DNA from: Sipunculus nudus | Taxonomy: Eukaryota > Annelida > Sipuncula > Golfingiida > Sipunculidae | Length of the DNA stretch: 64,000 nucleotides | Assembly: GCA_026874595.1 (NCBI GenBank) | Contig: CM049307.1 | Location: forward strand, 62,278,370 to 62,342,369 | Reading direction: 5' to 3' | Part shown: piece after piece, positions 1-11,465 of the stretch | Layout: each line of letters begins with the position of its first letter | Position numbering within the stretch: position 1 is the first letter of the stretch | Position numbers and translations under genes: made by a program | Notes under the pieces: generated by a model | What the model saw: the letters and a program-made list of their open reading frames with translations, nothing else | What the model was told of the DNA's origin: nothing | Database searches by the model: none

Positions 1-1323
1 CTTAGTTATTAAACGCTATATATCTAACCAGCGTATTGTGGGAATGCTGGTCAAGATTCCTTAATGATGTCAGACTTTATGTTAATTCATGTCATATAAA
101 CAGCAATTAATTTAAAAATCCAAATTTTATTTTATTCAAGTACAACGATGAGGTTGTGGGTTTGAGGAAATAGGTGCTATCAAATAACATTTATGTGTTT
201 TGCTTGCATACATTAAACATAAACTTGTATTATTAGTATATAATGTAAAAAAGCTTAAAAAGAGCTGGCATTGCAATCTTGATAAGACTACATTTATAAG
301 ACATATAGACAGTATGTTAGTATGTCAGTGACAGAATCTATGCATTTATACAGAGTATATACAATCATATATATCACAACATTACTTCATGGTTATATTA
401 CACATAACCAGCGTCTTAGTGACCTGTTTTAAGTACACGCTGACCATGAGCGCCTTAATAAAAGATGAACTCGCTATATTTTTAAACATACATGAGCGTG
501 GGAACCAATTTTCCTTTTCAACGTGAACCTTTTTTAGGACAGCCTGAAGGAAAGTTTTGATAGGTCCACTGAACAGATTTAGACGGTGACAGGAGAAGCT
601 AACTGAACATGAATACATGCATAGTTAAATTTTCATAATGCATAAAGCTGAGGGGCCAGAAAATGTGGGTTGATATTTTCCTATGAGAGCATTTTACAGA
701 TTTATTATATTAATGGGTTTCATATAATTGCAAACCAAGAGAATAGCAGAATACTATTTCATAAAACATAAAATGCATAACATCCTGTGATATTCTTATA
801 GTTTGGAACCCCTGGTTCACAAAACCCTTGTTTGTTTAAGTGCCACCAGATGTCCTTGTTGAATCTGTTTGGATTTTTCCAGGAGGACCCCCCCCCACAT
901 AATTTAAACAAAACGAGCAGCCTCAGCAGAGTGTGATCAATGCTGACTGACTTGTTTTTATAGAAGGTTCAAGGGATTATCATTAGTTAATAGACTTCAG
1001 ATATCAGAATAGGCCCCTTTAAGATTTTACATGACAACAGCAGCCAAACCAAACAATTAAATTAAACAATTATGTACAAGCTTTCTGATAAGGATCACCC
1101 ATCCACATGTTCCCAGTCATCACTCCTAATTTATACCTCCCTGACTCCAGTATTTGACCTGTGACAGTACTCAGCCCCAGAATTGGACATGCAGCCTTTG
1201 ATTTTTGGTCAATATTTAACCAACTATTAGTACTTTTTTCTGGTTGGATCCCATGCAGAAAAGGCTAGAGGCAAAAGGTTTTAAGAGTTTGTTAATGACT
1301 AATATATTATATGATGTACTTAC
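1..1323. other. AT-rich non-coding stretch, probably intron
   Basis: I see no supported gene here. The only notable object is a run of nine C at 888-896. The stretch lies immediately 3' (on the minus strand) of the microexon at 1324-1358 and would be the next intron of that gene. The short open frame at 382-618 (minus) has no splice or composition support. Confidence 0.5.
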
Positions 1324-1358
1324 CTCCGTTCTTCCGACGTCGGGGTGGTGGCCATTTG
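1324..1358 (-). CDS. Candidate 35-base internal microexon of a long minus-strand gene
   Basis: Read on the minus strand, a pyrimidine-rich acceptor (gtcttttctgttccag) precedes 35 bases, which are followed by a strong donor (gtaagtac). The segment is clearly more GC- and CpG-rich than its surroundings. All three frames are open. Phase 0 reads QMATTPTSEER plus two bases. With one base used to finish the previous codon it reads KWPPPRRRKNG. The third frame reads NGHHPDVGRTE. Phase 0 joins directly to the 53.3 kb exon, which ends on a codon boundary, and also to either intermediate candidate (18.0 kb in its phase-0 reading, or 11.4 kb). An exon this short suggests a regulated or neural-type microexon, but that is inference. 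I do not recognise the protein, and the frame is not fixed by the sequence in the window. Confidence 0.45.
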
Positions 1359-1835
1359 CTGGAACAGAAAAGACATCCATGTGAGTGATGGCTGTGGACT
1401 GAACATTTTGCGTTAAAATCTCTTTAGTTTACTTTCAACACCTTATACATGTGTTAATGACCTTAATGGTGTGTATATCTATTCCATAAATACCACCGAG
1501 GATGTCGCATCTTGACCTCAATGTGTCCCATAACTTTCCCGAGTAATGTTGACCTGGCACCTTATAGTGACAAGCCATCCTGCTTAAAGTGTCCATATCA
1601 GACCATCTTATCAATAGTAACCTCGAGGACTATTAAAAGCTTAAATATGTACATATATAGCAAGCAATATGCACTGCAACTCTTCTTATCTCTGCCTATG
1701 AAGATGGAACAAGATTATGCATTCAATACTGTCTGTTTTTCTGTTAGTCAATATCTCTGTTTGCAAACAACATATTTAATGGTAAATATGGTTTGGTGTC
1801 TTGTGTATATGTGGAGGTGTTGTGGCAAGGATAAC
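1359..1835. other. Non-coding stretch, presumed intron
   Basis: Nothing supportable is seen. An open frame at 1512-1865 (plus) runs into the 22-base minisatellite and has no splice or start context, so it is not called. Confidence 0.5.
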
Positions 1836-2063
1836 AGGTATAAAGATGAATTCCAACAGGTATAAAGATGAATTCCAACAGGTATAATGATGAATTCCAA
1901 CAGGTATAACAATGAATTCCAACAGGTCTAAAGATGAATTCCAACAGGTATAAAGATTATTTCCAACTGGTATAAAGATTCCAAAGGGTATAAAGATAAT
2001 TCCAACCGGTAAGAAAAGTTTCCAAAGCTAAAAAATATTAATACCAACAGGTATAAAGGTTCC
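1836..2063 (+). repeat. 22-base minisatellite, about 10 units
   Basis: The unit is aggtataaagatgaattcc followed by aac. The first five units are nearly perfect and evenly spaced (1836, 1858, 1880, 1902, 1924). Later units decay by substitution and short deletions, to a last recognisable ccaacaggtataaagg near 2060. The reverse strand is open through part of the array and gives a repetitive peptide (1744-1944), which is a by-product of the repeat. Confidence 0.9.
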
Positions 2064-3867
2064 CCTTTGACAATCTTATCTATAATTGACTCAAATATTA
2101 ATATTCAAGCAGTTTTAAATTACAAATAGTTGGTGCATTCATGTACTTAGGAAGATTGTTCATCTTTTGAAACTGGCAGACTGCTTCATTTTATCACATG
2201 ATAACATATTTCCATGATATCATCCATTATTACAGAAACACACAAAACACAGTTAGAGGAACAGAAGTAAACTTAAAAAAAAAATAGTTTCCACAAAGCA
2301 GATATATAAATGTTCATAATAAATACTGCTTGTAATAAATACTTTGAAAGAAAATCTGGTCTTCCATATGATACTGCTACACTGACCCACTTGACTACTA
2401 AGCTGTCACGATGATCAATGTTAAACTCTACAATTCTGATGGCCATACAATCCAGTAAGTACATTTTGGGAGATTATCCCCCATAATCCATAAATGTGGT
2501 AGATCCTTTTCTGTATCATAATCCAGAGGCAAGTAGTTTTATCTTGAACAGGATAAGCATGATAAATCCTGTAATCCTTAGAAAATCTTCAAAAAGGACA
2601 CTCTATGCTACAAAAACTTATAAACAGGTATGGTATGATGGTCATGGAGACATTTACAGGTCTTATGATGTCATATACATCACAACAGATGATACTACCA
2701 GCAGCAATAGATATATGATGTCCATAGTAAACTTGCGAATAAAAGGTCTTCCTTGCTTCTTTAAGACCATGCAATCCATCAAAAATGGCAGTGTAATCAA
2801 AAGACCTTATATGTGGGAAGTCTACCCTGGTAGTTGGTCTTTGAAAACTAAACCACAAGAGAGCATATAAAATATACATGAAATACTTTGGCCTTTCTTG
2901 AAAGCAAAATTAAGAGAGGAAAAATAATAGCTGAGAAAGGGCAAGCTGACACAGCTCAACATTGCTGCATTGTCTACATTGGGGCAGGAAGAAAAAAAGT
3001 CTTTTCCTCCGTGTAGGAGTAGTATTTCTTCAGAAAATTGGCATTTCATTACTAGTTGTCAATGGAGAGGCTAGTTTCTTCCACCATATGATGGATTGCT
3101 TCATGAAAATAGCATGCTTTACCCCCTCATGGAAGCCAGGAATACCTGCTGATAGCACCCTTGGCCTACAAACTATACCTTATTCAGGTACAAATTGATT
3201 GATTCTACACTTAATATCATACTCTGCCTTGACCTGTGGTATATTACAATGGATTTTTTTAAAGAACGATCATTACTTTTTCAAAAATGTAAAAAAAGAC
3301 CCTATTTTCATATTGCATTATCTTTGTCTCAGCTATCAGAGGCTTTGTTTGAAGGTCAACAAACTTTGCCACAGCCTCTGTGCAAAAAGATCATATATAT
3401 AAGAAGCTTCATAACTGGTAGTCACGCATATTCTGAACATTATTACTAATAACTAGAATGCATAACTATGGGGCCTACAACCAGAAAACCAACTGAAAAT
3501 ACAGAACACATTTTTTACTACACCAAAGCTCAGTTGATATCTAAGAATATGATAAAGTAAATATCCACTTTCTCTACCTGTAGTTAAAATTATGGAATAT
3601 AGTCCCCAAATAGCACTGCTCACTGAAAGATTATGAAAATAATCAAATGACATGCAAGGATTATTGATTATGATAATGTAAATGATTATGAAATGATCAC
3701 CTGATTATAATTATAAATTTATTTATTTTAAAGGCAAAAATATACATGATGTTTCTCTGCATTTCGCAGATAAAGAACTTGAATTACATTTCCCATAGAT
3801 ATATTTGATCATAAATTGTAACACCTGCACCACAGAATTCTCAGGTTTTTTCAGAAAAATGCCTGTG
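2064..3867. other. Non-coding stretch with a chance open frame
   Basis: This is AT-rich sequence without recognisable genes. The plus frame at 2496-2870 (124 codons) is overlapped by open frames on the other strand. It has no acceptor, no Kozak-like start and no recognisable domain, so I treat it as chance or as an old repeat fragment. I see nothing else that can be named. Confidence 0.4.
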
Positions 3868-5886
3868 AAACTAGAATATTGGTAGTCGACTACGTGTATC
3901 CGGCAAAATCAGAGTGGGATGGGTGAAGTGAGGCATTGATTAAGTGTGTTGCATATAAGCATGGATGTCTGCAGCCGAAATCTGTATGTAGGTGGCCCCA
4001 CCTACCACAAAATCCAGAAGGCTATCCAAGTTGTATACATATGCAAAATTTTAGGCAGATAAGTCAAACCATTTCTTGTATATGAGTGTGCAAAAATGGT
4101 GGCAGGTGGCGCCACCAATTTTGTGAACGATTAAGAGCTATGCGAGATCTATGAACATGCAAAATTTCAGGGGGATATGTCAAACCAGTCCTGAGATATA
4201 AGCCCGAATGTCTAAAGCATAAACATAAATGTAGGTGGCCACACCTGTCACAAAATCGAAAAAGCTATCCAAGAAATATAAACCTTCAAAATTTTAGGGA
4301 AATTAGCAAACCACTATTGACATATGAGTGATATTATTCCATGGCAGACAAACAGACAGATGCTGTGCAAAAAATGGTTATAGGTGGCTCCTCGATCCAG
4401 TTTGCCTATGATAAAAAGCTATATTAGATCCATACACATGCAAAATTTAAAGAGGATACAGCAAACCAGTCCAGAGCTTTAAGCCTGGATGTCTGCAGCG
4501 TAAACATATATGTAGGTGGTGCCACCTGCCACAAAATCCAGAAAGCTATCCAAGATGTATAAACCTTCAACATTTTAGGCAGATAAGTCAAACTACTGCT
4601 GAGATATGAGTGATTTTATCCAACAGCAGACAAACAGACCAACGCTGTGCAAAAATGGTTGCAGGTTGTGCCACCAATTTTGTGTATGATTAAGAACTAT
4701 GTGAGATCTATACATATGCAAAATTTCAGAGGGATATGACAAACCAGTCCTGAGGTTTAAGCTTTAATGTCTGCAGCGTATACATAAATGAGGGGGGGGG
4801 GGGGCCACCTGCCACAAAATCGTAAAAGCTATCTAAGAAATATAAACCTTCAAAATTTTAGGCAGATAAGCAAACCACTATTGTGATATGAGTGATATTA
4901 TTCCATGGCAGACAAACAGACAGACACTGTGCAAAAATGGTTGTAGGTGGCGCCTTCAGTTTTGCGTATGATAAAAAGCTATATGAGATCCAGTCACATG
5001 CAAAATTTAAGGAGGATACAGCAAACCAGTCCTGAGATTTAAGCCTGGATGTCTGCAGCGTAAACATATATGTAGGTGGCGCCACCTGCCACAAAATCCA
5101 GAAAGACAGATGCTGTGCAAAAATGGTTGCAGGTGGTGCCACCAATTTTGTGTATGATTATGAGCTATGTGAGATCTATACATATGCAAAATTTCAGGGG
5201 GATATGACAAACCAGTACTGAGATATAAGCCTGAATGTCTGCAGCATATTCATAAATGTAGGTGGGGCCACCTGCCACAAAATCCAGAAAGCTATCCAAG
5301 ATGCATAAACATGCAAAATTTTAGGCAGATAAGCAAACCACTATTGTGATATGAGTGATATTATTCCATGGCAAACAAACAGACAGAGGCTGTGCAAAAA
5401 TGGCTGAAGGTGGCGCCTACAGTTTTGCGTATGATAAAGAGCTATGTGAGATCAATACACATGCAAAAGTTCAGGAGGATATGTCAAACCAGTCTTGAAA
5501 TATAAGCCTGTATGTCTGCAGCCTGAACATGAATGTAGGTGGTGCCACCTGTCATAAAATCAAGAAAGCTATCCAGGATGTATACACATGCAAAATTTTA
5601 GGTGGATAAGTCCTACCAATGCAGAGATATGAGTGATTTTATCTCAAGGCAGATGAACAGATGGATGCTGTGCGAAAATGGTTGCAAGTAGCACCACCAT
5701 TTTTAGTGTATTTATAAAGCTATCCAAGGGCTCGTTTGTGCAAAATTTTCAGTCAAACCTTTCCCCGAGATATGTGGGTTTATGTGTAGAAACAGATGCA
5801 CAAATGGATGCTGGGCAGAGGGGAAAGGTCAGAGATCAACCAAAAATGAGGGTGCAGCAGTTCACATACGACCCGATCATAATTCA
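3868..5886 (+). repeat. Tandem array of palindrome-centred repeat (GGTGGCGCCACC family), copy 1
   Basis: The array opens with actagaatattggtagtcg and closes in a tail reading ggtcagagatcaaccaaa, both shared with the arrays at 16.1 and 21.2 kb. Inside, segments of roughly 130-150 bases repeat about fourteen times. Each carries a version of the palindrome GGTGGCGCCACC (well preserved near 4106 and 5076) followed by the phrase GCAAAATTT...GATAAGTCAAACCA...GAGATATGAG. Two half-unit types alternate, one with 'cataaaatccagaaagctat' and one with 'ttttgtgtatgat', so the true unit is a dimer. A pure G run at 4792-4804 interrupts one palindrome. Open frames on the minus strand here are by-products of the repeat. 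Confidence 0.9.
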
Positions 5887-6420
5887 GAATTTTAAAAAAT
5901 TCTGCCCAGTGGTTACGGAGGAGTTCTCAACAAGAGCATCGCAAACCTGCATAATATGCCTGTCGTGTATCTGGTGGCCTCTGACCTCATTAAATATGTG
6001 TGAATTTTCATGAGGAGGTAATTTGGGTGAGAAACGCTATTGGTAAATATGTATTATAAGTTTCATAAAAATCCATAGGATTTTTGTAAGTCATCAAGGT
6101 GGCCTCCAAAGTGCAGTGACCCCCAGATCTCATTAAATATGCATGAATTTTGCTGGAAATCAAACTAAAGTGAGATATTTTACTGATTAACATTTTTTTA
6201 TGAGTTTTATCAATATCCTTCATATTCTTTGTAAAGTAGCCTAGTGACCTGTGACCTTATCACATATGCGTGGATGTTGCCCATAATCAAATTTAGGCGA
6301 GATAATCTATTGGTAAGTAATTATGGTGAGTTTCATGAAAATCCACCAAAATCCCTGGTAAATTATCGCAACAATGCTAAAAGTTGACGGATGGACAGAC
6401 AGTGGGTATACCATAATACT
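5887..6420 (+). repeat. Dispersed repeat with 'tgacctctgacctcat' modules
   Basis: Three or four modules run head to tail. Each has a (t)gacctctgacct-type core, then 'taaatatg(c/t)gtgaattt', 'gagaaactctattggtaa' and 'gagtttcatgaaaatcca'. The same modules recur in the same order at 43740-44130, so this is an interspersed family. The end is a short 'gacggatggacagac' tail near 6390. The motif tgacctgtgacctt at about 6245 is a direct repeat of TGACCT with one-base spacing. Confidence 0.7.
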
Positions 6421-9355
6421 CCTGTCATAAGATGGGCATATAAAAAGGTTACATATTCAGTATGCTACTATGCATTCAATATACTGTTATACATTGTTTT
6501 ATGCTTAATTGTTTTGTTAATAAATTCATCAAAATATTCTGTAAAACAAAATGGACCTGAGAATGATACAGCCAAATCAAGGTGGATTAATTTTCTTCAG
6601 ACAAATTTATGAAAGCAGTTCCAGTTAATACACAAATATGAATATAATACAGGGGTTTGGCCATTACAAAATGAAACTTGATACCCATGAGGGCAAAACA
6701 GTTAAAGCATCAGGATTGATAAATAGGAAGGTCTAGGGTTCTTGGAAAAGGCAGACAACAAAAAAGGAAAAATATGAAAAAGTCAGATGTTAATAAAATA
6801 TAAGAAAAAGAAGTCCTGGCTGAAACTGAGAATGATAAAAACAATAAATATAAAAAGGTTTTCTATTTGCTTGTTACTCTGGTTGTTTTGTATTTCACTA
6901 CAATGCTGTCATATGATGCTCAATGGAGGTAAATAAAGACAAGAACAGGAGAAAAAGAAGCAATATTGGATGCAGCATAAAAGTTTTCACAGAAAACTTG
7001 TAGGAATGAAATGAGGCGGACAGTGAACAAGTAAAGAACATCCAGTTCAAACATGAATGACAGATGCTATCTGAGATAAGGAGAAATATGATCATAAATG
7101 TATTACTATACACCACTCAAAGAGCAAACCCGAAAAAAAGCTTTTTCTATCCCACATCATCACTCAAATGAATCATTTTAAATTATTTTGTATTTCATCC
7201 TGTACTTCATGACAAATTTATCTGCACTGCCATGTGGTACTGGTGTCGCTACCAGATGTCACTGCTAGCGGCAGGTCTTGCAGAGAAAAATATGTACAAG
7301 TTAGCAAATGTAATCCTACAGCTATATATATCCTTATCTGGAGTGAAGTCTTAATGTCTCATGAAATGGCCAGGAAATAATAATCTTTGTAATCTAAACT
7401 TTTCCTTAGGGGGGGGGGGGAATATCATAATAAGACCCTCTGCCCAACTCTGTAAAGAGTATATGATCTCTGCCCACCTCTGTGTGGGTTTTATGACCTC
7501 TGTCCAACTAGCATGTAAGCATATATGATATCTGGCACACTCTGTAGTGAAGAATATCACATATCTACCTCCTAGGGAATAATATGACATCCAAATCTGT
7601 ATGGAATAATATGACCTCTGCCAATATGTTTATATAACCCATCCATCTTATTAAGGGCACAGTATTCAGACAGCAAGTTCATATTATATTAGCCTGTAAG
7701 AAATGTGGCCATACAGCAAATCAAAGAATATAAAGAAAAACATTCTACCAACGTCACTGACCAGAGCATGTATTGTCTGATGTCATATTAACATGACAAC
7801 AGAATTCATAAAATATATATGTGATCTTCAAGAAAATGAAGGACAGGAATTCACCACCAAGAATCAAACTGACTATCTCACAGGAAGTTATCAGCATTAC
7901 AAAAATTCTAATGCACAACGTAACTGTAGACAACTTTATGTTTACATAACCCGCTTCTGTCAATTTACACATAAAATCATTTAAGGTAATCATTATACCA
8001 TGAAATCATGTTTCCCTATGAATTTATAATGATAGTCCTATGCTGTCATTTATGCCAGGGTTAGTTCTATGTTTTATTAAAATTTTGAAAAACTGATATT
8101 TGAAAGGGGGGGGGGGGGATTCTGCACTAACAAATTTGCCCTTTGATTCTTTATAAATCTCACAAATTCTTTCTTCTCTAATATCATTATTAACCTTATA
8201 TATATATCCAGGCACTCACTGCAGTTTTGTTATTCGTTACTAAGAGAAATAAAAGTCACATTGTCTCTTAATCTTATATAACAGAGATCTCTGAAAATCT
8301 CAGGTTGATGCCACCTTCTGTATGTCATATTTTTTTATCAATAAGCACCTATTATCCTTGCTTTACCAGGCCTGCAAATCCTGGTTTCAATACACTGTGT
8401 TGCATCTTGTAGAAAACCAACAATGCTTTCCACAAAGTCTAATCAAATTACCATCCTTTTCAATTAAAGCCACAACTTGAGATAAGTTTTGTTCATATTT
8501 TCCTTTATAATTTAGGTTGAGGAAAATGCAAAACAAGCAATAACAAATGTTGTCAAATTCAACTTTTAATTTATTTTTTTCCCCGAGGCTGCTTGTTTTT
8601 TATTAATTTCTATTACCATGGCAGAAGTCATTATAATTTCAACAGATGTTCCAACCACTCATTCCGAAATTGTATAAAAAATCATATAACTCAATCGAAT
8701 GTAATATTAAACCTTTCGATTCAATGTAATATCACACCAGTGAGAGGAAATATAATATTTTACATGACTCAAAAGGATTATATTCCCACAAGATTTCCAA
8801 AGACAACAAAGGGAAACAAATATAATCCCACAAGGATTAAACATACCAAGTACAAATTCACTTGTTCTCATCGTCCACTGAAATGCCAGAAAATATGAAT
8901 ATTACAGGTCACCCCTTTTGCTCCGATTATCAGGAAAAGTAATCCAGCGTGAATGTTTCCTTCCACAGGGAGACGCATAAAGGTTAGCTCCAACTATCTG
9001 TGAGAGATTAATGTATCCCCTTTTGGTTCAAGGAAAACTGCAGAGAATCACGTTCTCTCTAAAAGCTTTGAAGACCGAAGATGACTCGTATATTATGTTA
9101 AATCAATGTGTTTCTTTGATCAGTGTTTCTACTTTTATCTTACAATGTTTCATTGTCCTAATATTTAAGACCAATAGCTCTATATACCAATTAAAAATAT
9201 TTTTTTTAAATGATTATTGCCAAGATAAGATTTCACTAGAGAAATACTTCTCCGATGATATACTGAGAATTCACAAGAACTCACAAACTGACTAAACTAC
9301 CAAGTAACTAACCACAGATGTCAGTCAGTTTTTCCAAAGGACTCATATGATCATT
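6421..9355. other. AT-rich non-coding stretch
   Basis: No gene is supported. It holds pure G runs at 7409-7420 and 8106-8118. Around 7430-7620 there is a degenerate series of 'tatgacctctgccc' phrases, each about 40-60 bases apart, which looks like an eroded tandem repeat. Elsewhere I see only AT-rich unique sequence. Confidence 0.45.
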
Positions 9356-9358
9356 AAT

Positions 9359-9600
9359 GGCTCTGACAAGAATTGATACTATCATGATGGCTCTGATAAT
9401 AAGTGGTACCATTATTGATGGTCAGAGCCATGGCTCTGATAATAACTGGTACCATTATTGATGGTCAGAGCCACAACTCTGATAATAACTGGTACAAATA
9501 TTGATGTTAGAGTGATTTGCTCTGATAATAACTGGTACAAACACAATGATCAGAGTCATGGCTCTGATAATAACTAATACACTTATGGATGGTCTTGACA
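9359..9600 (+). repeat. Hairpin-forming minisatellite, about 43-base unit, five to six units
   Basis: Each unit begins GGCTCTGATAATAACTGGTA and ends TCAGAGCC. The first and last eight bases (GGCTCTGA/TCAGAGCC) are exact inverted repeats, and the middle (AATAACTGGTACCATTATT) is itself nearly palindromic. Units begin near 9388, 9431, 9476, 9519 and 9560, with a degenerate one near 9359. The second unit pairs most completely, while the 3' units have lost part of the right arm. Confidence 0.85.
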
Positions 9601-10959
9601 AATATTAATGACTACAATCTTCATAAACTGGTGGAGTGAACTGAACAAGTCTTTCAATTATTCTTAACCTGTTTCTCAAAGAAACATCACAACATAGAGT
9701 GTGAAAGATTTAAAGTTCTCTGTCAGCGCCTGACTGGCTAATTTTTGGATAGTGTGGCCTAAAACTTTTCCAATTTAATCCTTATTGTTTATTAATCTCT
9801 ATCTATTTACTTTTTCAATCCCTGTTTTTTTCATTGATGAAAAGGCACCTTATAAGATAGATCTGACCTCCTCTAAGATGCCAATGTCTTTCACTTCACT
9901 ATTTGGCTAATTTGAAATCAGTTAAAACTATGGACACTTAAAAACGGATACCTAGCATTTGACCATAATTGAAAGTTGCCTGCATCAGTGCAAGGTCAAG
10001 GTTATACTCATGATTTTTATGTGCCTCTGACAGACTGATGCCCCTAAATTCAAGAATATATCAACATTGTGAATTTCACACTTATTGAACTGTAAAATTT
10101 ATGTGCCGAAATGGCTTTAAAATATTTATATGAAACTGCCATTGCGGAATATAAATTATGGAAAACATTATCTATATACTGCTGCAAAAAATGTATCTAA
10201 ACAAATTTGTGGTGGGGATAAAAATGAAAGACAAATAAAAGGAAAGAGCACTTGAAATCCAAATAGATTAAACCTTTACATACCTATCTGATCACGTGTC
10301 AGTTCAAAACATTGTACAAATAGTTAAGTCAAGACACTTTAAAACCTACTCAAGAGGTGGTTTCATAAGGTTAAAGTAAAACAGGTTTGTATTTGTCCCT
10401 GTGAGTGCCTTAAAACCATTTTGGCACTCATCCAAAAACACCACACAAAACTTGTGTGTGTCTGCATTTCCATTGGTCAACATGCAGAATGTACCACAAT
10501 GTGAATGTGATATGTACACCAATGTGAATGTGAAATGTACAAATATGTGAATGCAAATAATGTTTGGTAACAAATAATTCAAACCATTTTTGTATAGGAA
10601 AGGGTACGTATTACTGCAATCACTGAAACATTTGATTCAGCGTTAAATTTACAGCTAGATCGAGTCTCTTCAACAAGTACAATTTCACTGAAATTAAGCA
10701 AAGTCTTTACAGATTGTTTCTTGCACATGTTATGCTGGCAGCCTGTGAGCTGTGAAAATATATGGGTTTACAACCAATCAAAAACCTCACTTGTGTCACA
10801 GGTAATATCATAAAAAACACTTTCACCATTATTATCCATTACGATCCATTTATCAAACAAGTCACGATGGACTAGAAGATTGAATCAGACTCCGCCCTTT
10901 CTCTCTCCTCAATTTACTGTAGCTGCATTTAAGTGATTTACAATGTTTTACTTCTACAG
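9601..10959. other. Non-coding stretch
   Basis: No gene or named repeat is supported. A short repeat of 'aatgtgaatgtgatatgtac' occurs twice near 10497-10540. Confidence 0.4.
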
Positions 10960-11160
10960 CCAATTGAATATATCAGGCACATAAAACCAAGCGGCTCGCT
11001 ACTCAACAGCTCCAAAGGCAACTTTGCAGCCTCTTCTGAGGTCTGGCTGATAAAAGACTCTGATGGAACAGCTATGGTTGTTATGAGTGATTTTGCAAAA
11101 TTAATAACTGGGCCATGCAGCCTTGTGGTGTACAGGGTCATCCAGGGTTTGCCAATATAA
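10960..11160 (+). CDS. Candidate 3'-terminal exon or gene fragment, plus strand
   Basis: A strong plus-strand acceptor (tgttttacttctacag) is followed directly by 66 open codons and a TAA. The reading begins PIEYIRHIKPSGSLLNSSKG and ends RVIQGLPI. Codon use is balanced and the composition is less AT-rich than the flanks. There is no upstream exon or polyadenylation signal I can tie to it. The reverse strand is also open over 67 codons, which lowers its weight. It could be a terminal exon of a nested plus-strand gene, a processed fragment, or chance. No protein family is recognised. Confidence 0.2.
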   Translation, partial: PIEYIRHIKPSGSLLNSSKGNFAASSEVWLIKDSDGTAMVVMSDFAKLITGPCSLVVYRVIQGLPI

Positions 11161-11421
11161 ACAGCGATTCAGAACCAGTGACTGAACAAGCACTGAGAAG
11201 AGTAATCTTGTTCCTAAAGGGACTGTGTAGGCCCTAACAGGACTTTTGAGGGTTCAACTTGAGCTAAATGTCACTCTGAACATGAACAGATTCTAAACCT
11301 TAGCCCAATATATCTGACCTTAGCCAAGAAGCCAAGACCTAGTCAGCATTCAAATCAGTGTCCCCAAGTCCCATTTCGTTTCCTGAGCGAGTCCATCGAT
11401 GGGAGAGCAGAGGCTGCTTAC
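11161..11421. other. Non-coding spacer
   Basis: Moderately GC-balanced, single-copy looking sequence between two candidate exons. Nothing further can be called. Confidence 0.4.
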
Positions 11422-11465
11422 CAGCTTTTCATCTGCTACGGAGTCTGAAGAGAATACATCAGTAG
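11422..11465 (-). CDS. Candidate 44-base internal exon of the minus-strand gene
   Basis: On the minus strand, gtctctcatcctcacag (acceptor) precedes 44 bases that end in AAGCTG and are followed by gtaagcagc (donor). Only one frame is open: two bases complete a codon and then come TDVFSSDSVADEKL, ending on a codon boundary. A second possible acceptor (tgtattctcttcag) would shorten it to 23 bases in the same frame. The exit phase matches the phase-0 reading of the 1.3 kb microexon, giving ...SVADEKL-QMATTPTSEER. The entry phase requires an upstream exon leaving one base, which the alternative frame of the 18.0 kb candidate does. It is Ser/Asp-rich, with no recognised domain. Confidence 0.3.

Noticed and set aside
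2496-2870. 124-codon plus-strand frame
   Set aside because: There are no splice signals or recognisable domain, and other frames are also open. Chance is sufficient in 64 kb.
8201-8245. Possible 20-base minus-strand exon (tttctcttag ... gtgagtgcc)
   Set aside because: Two of three frames contain stops, and it is too short to support without transcript data.
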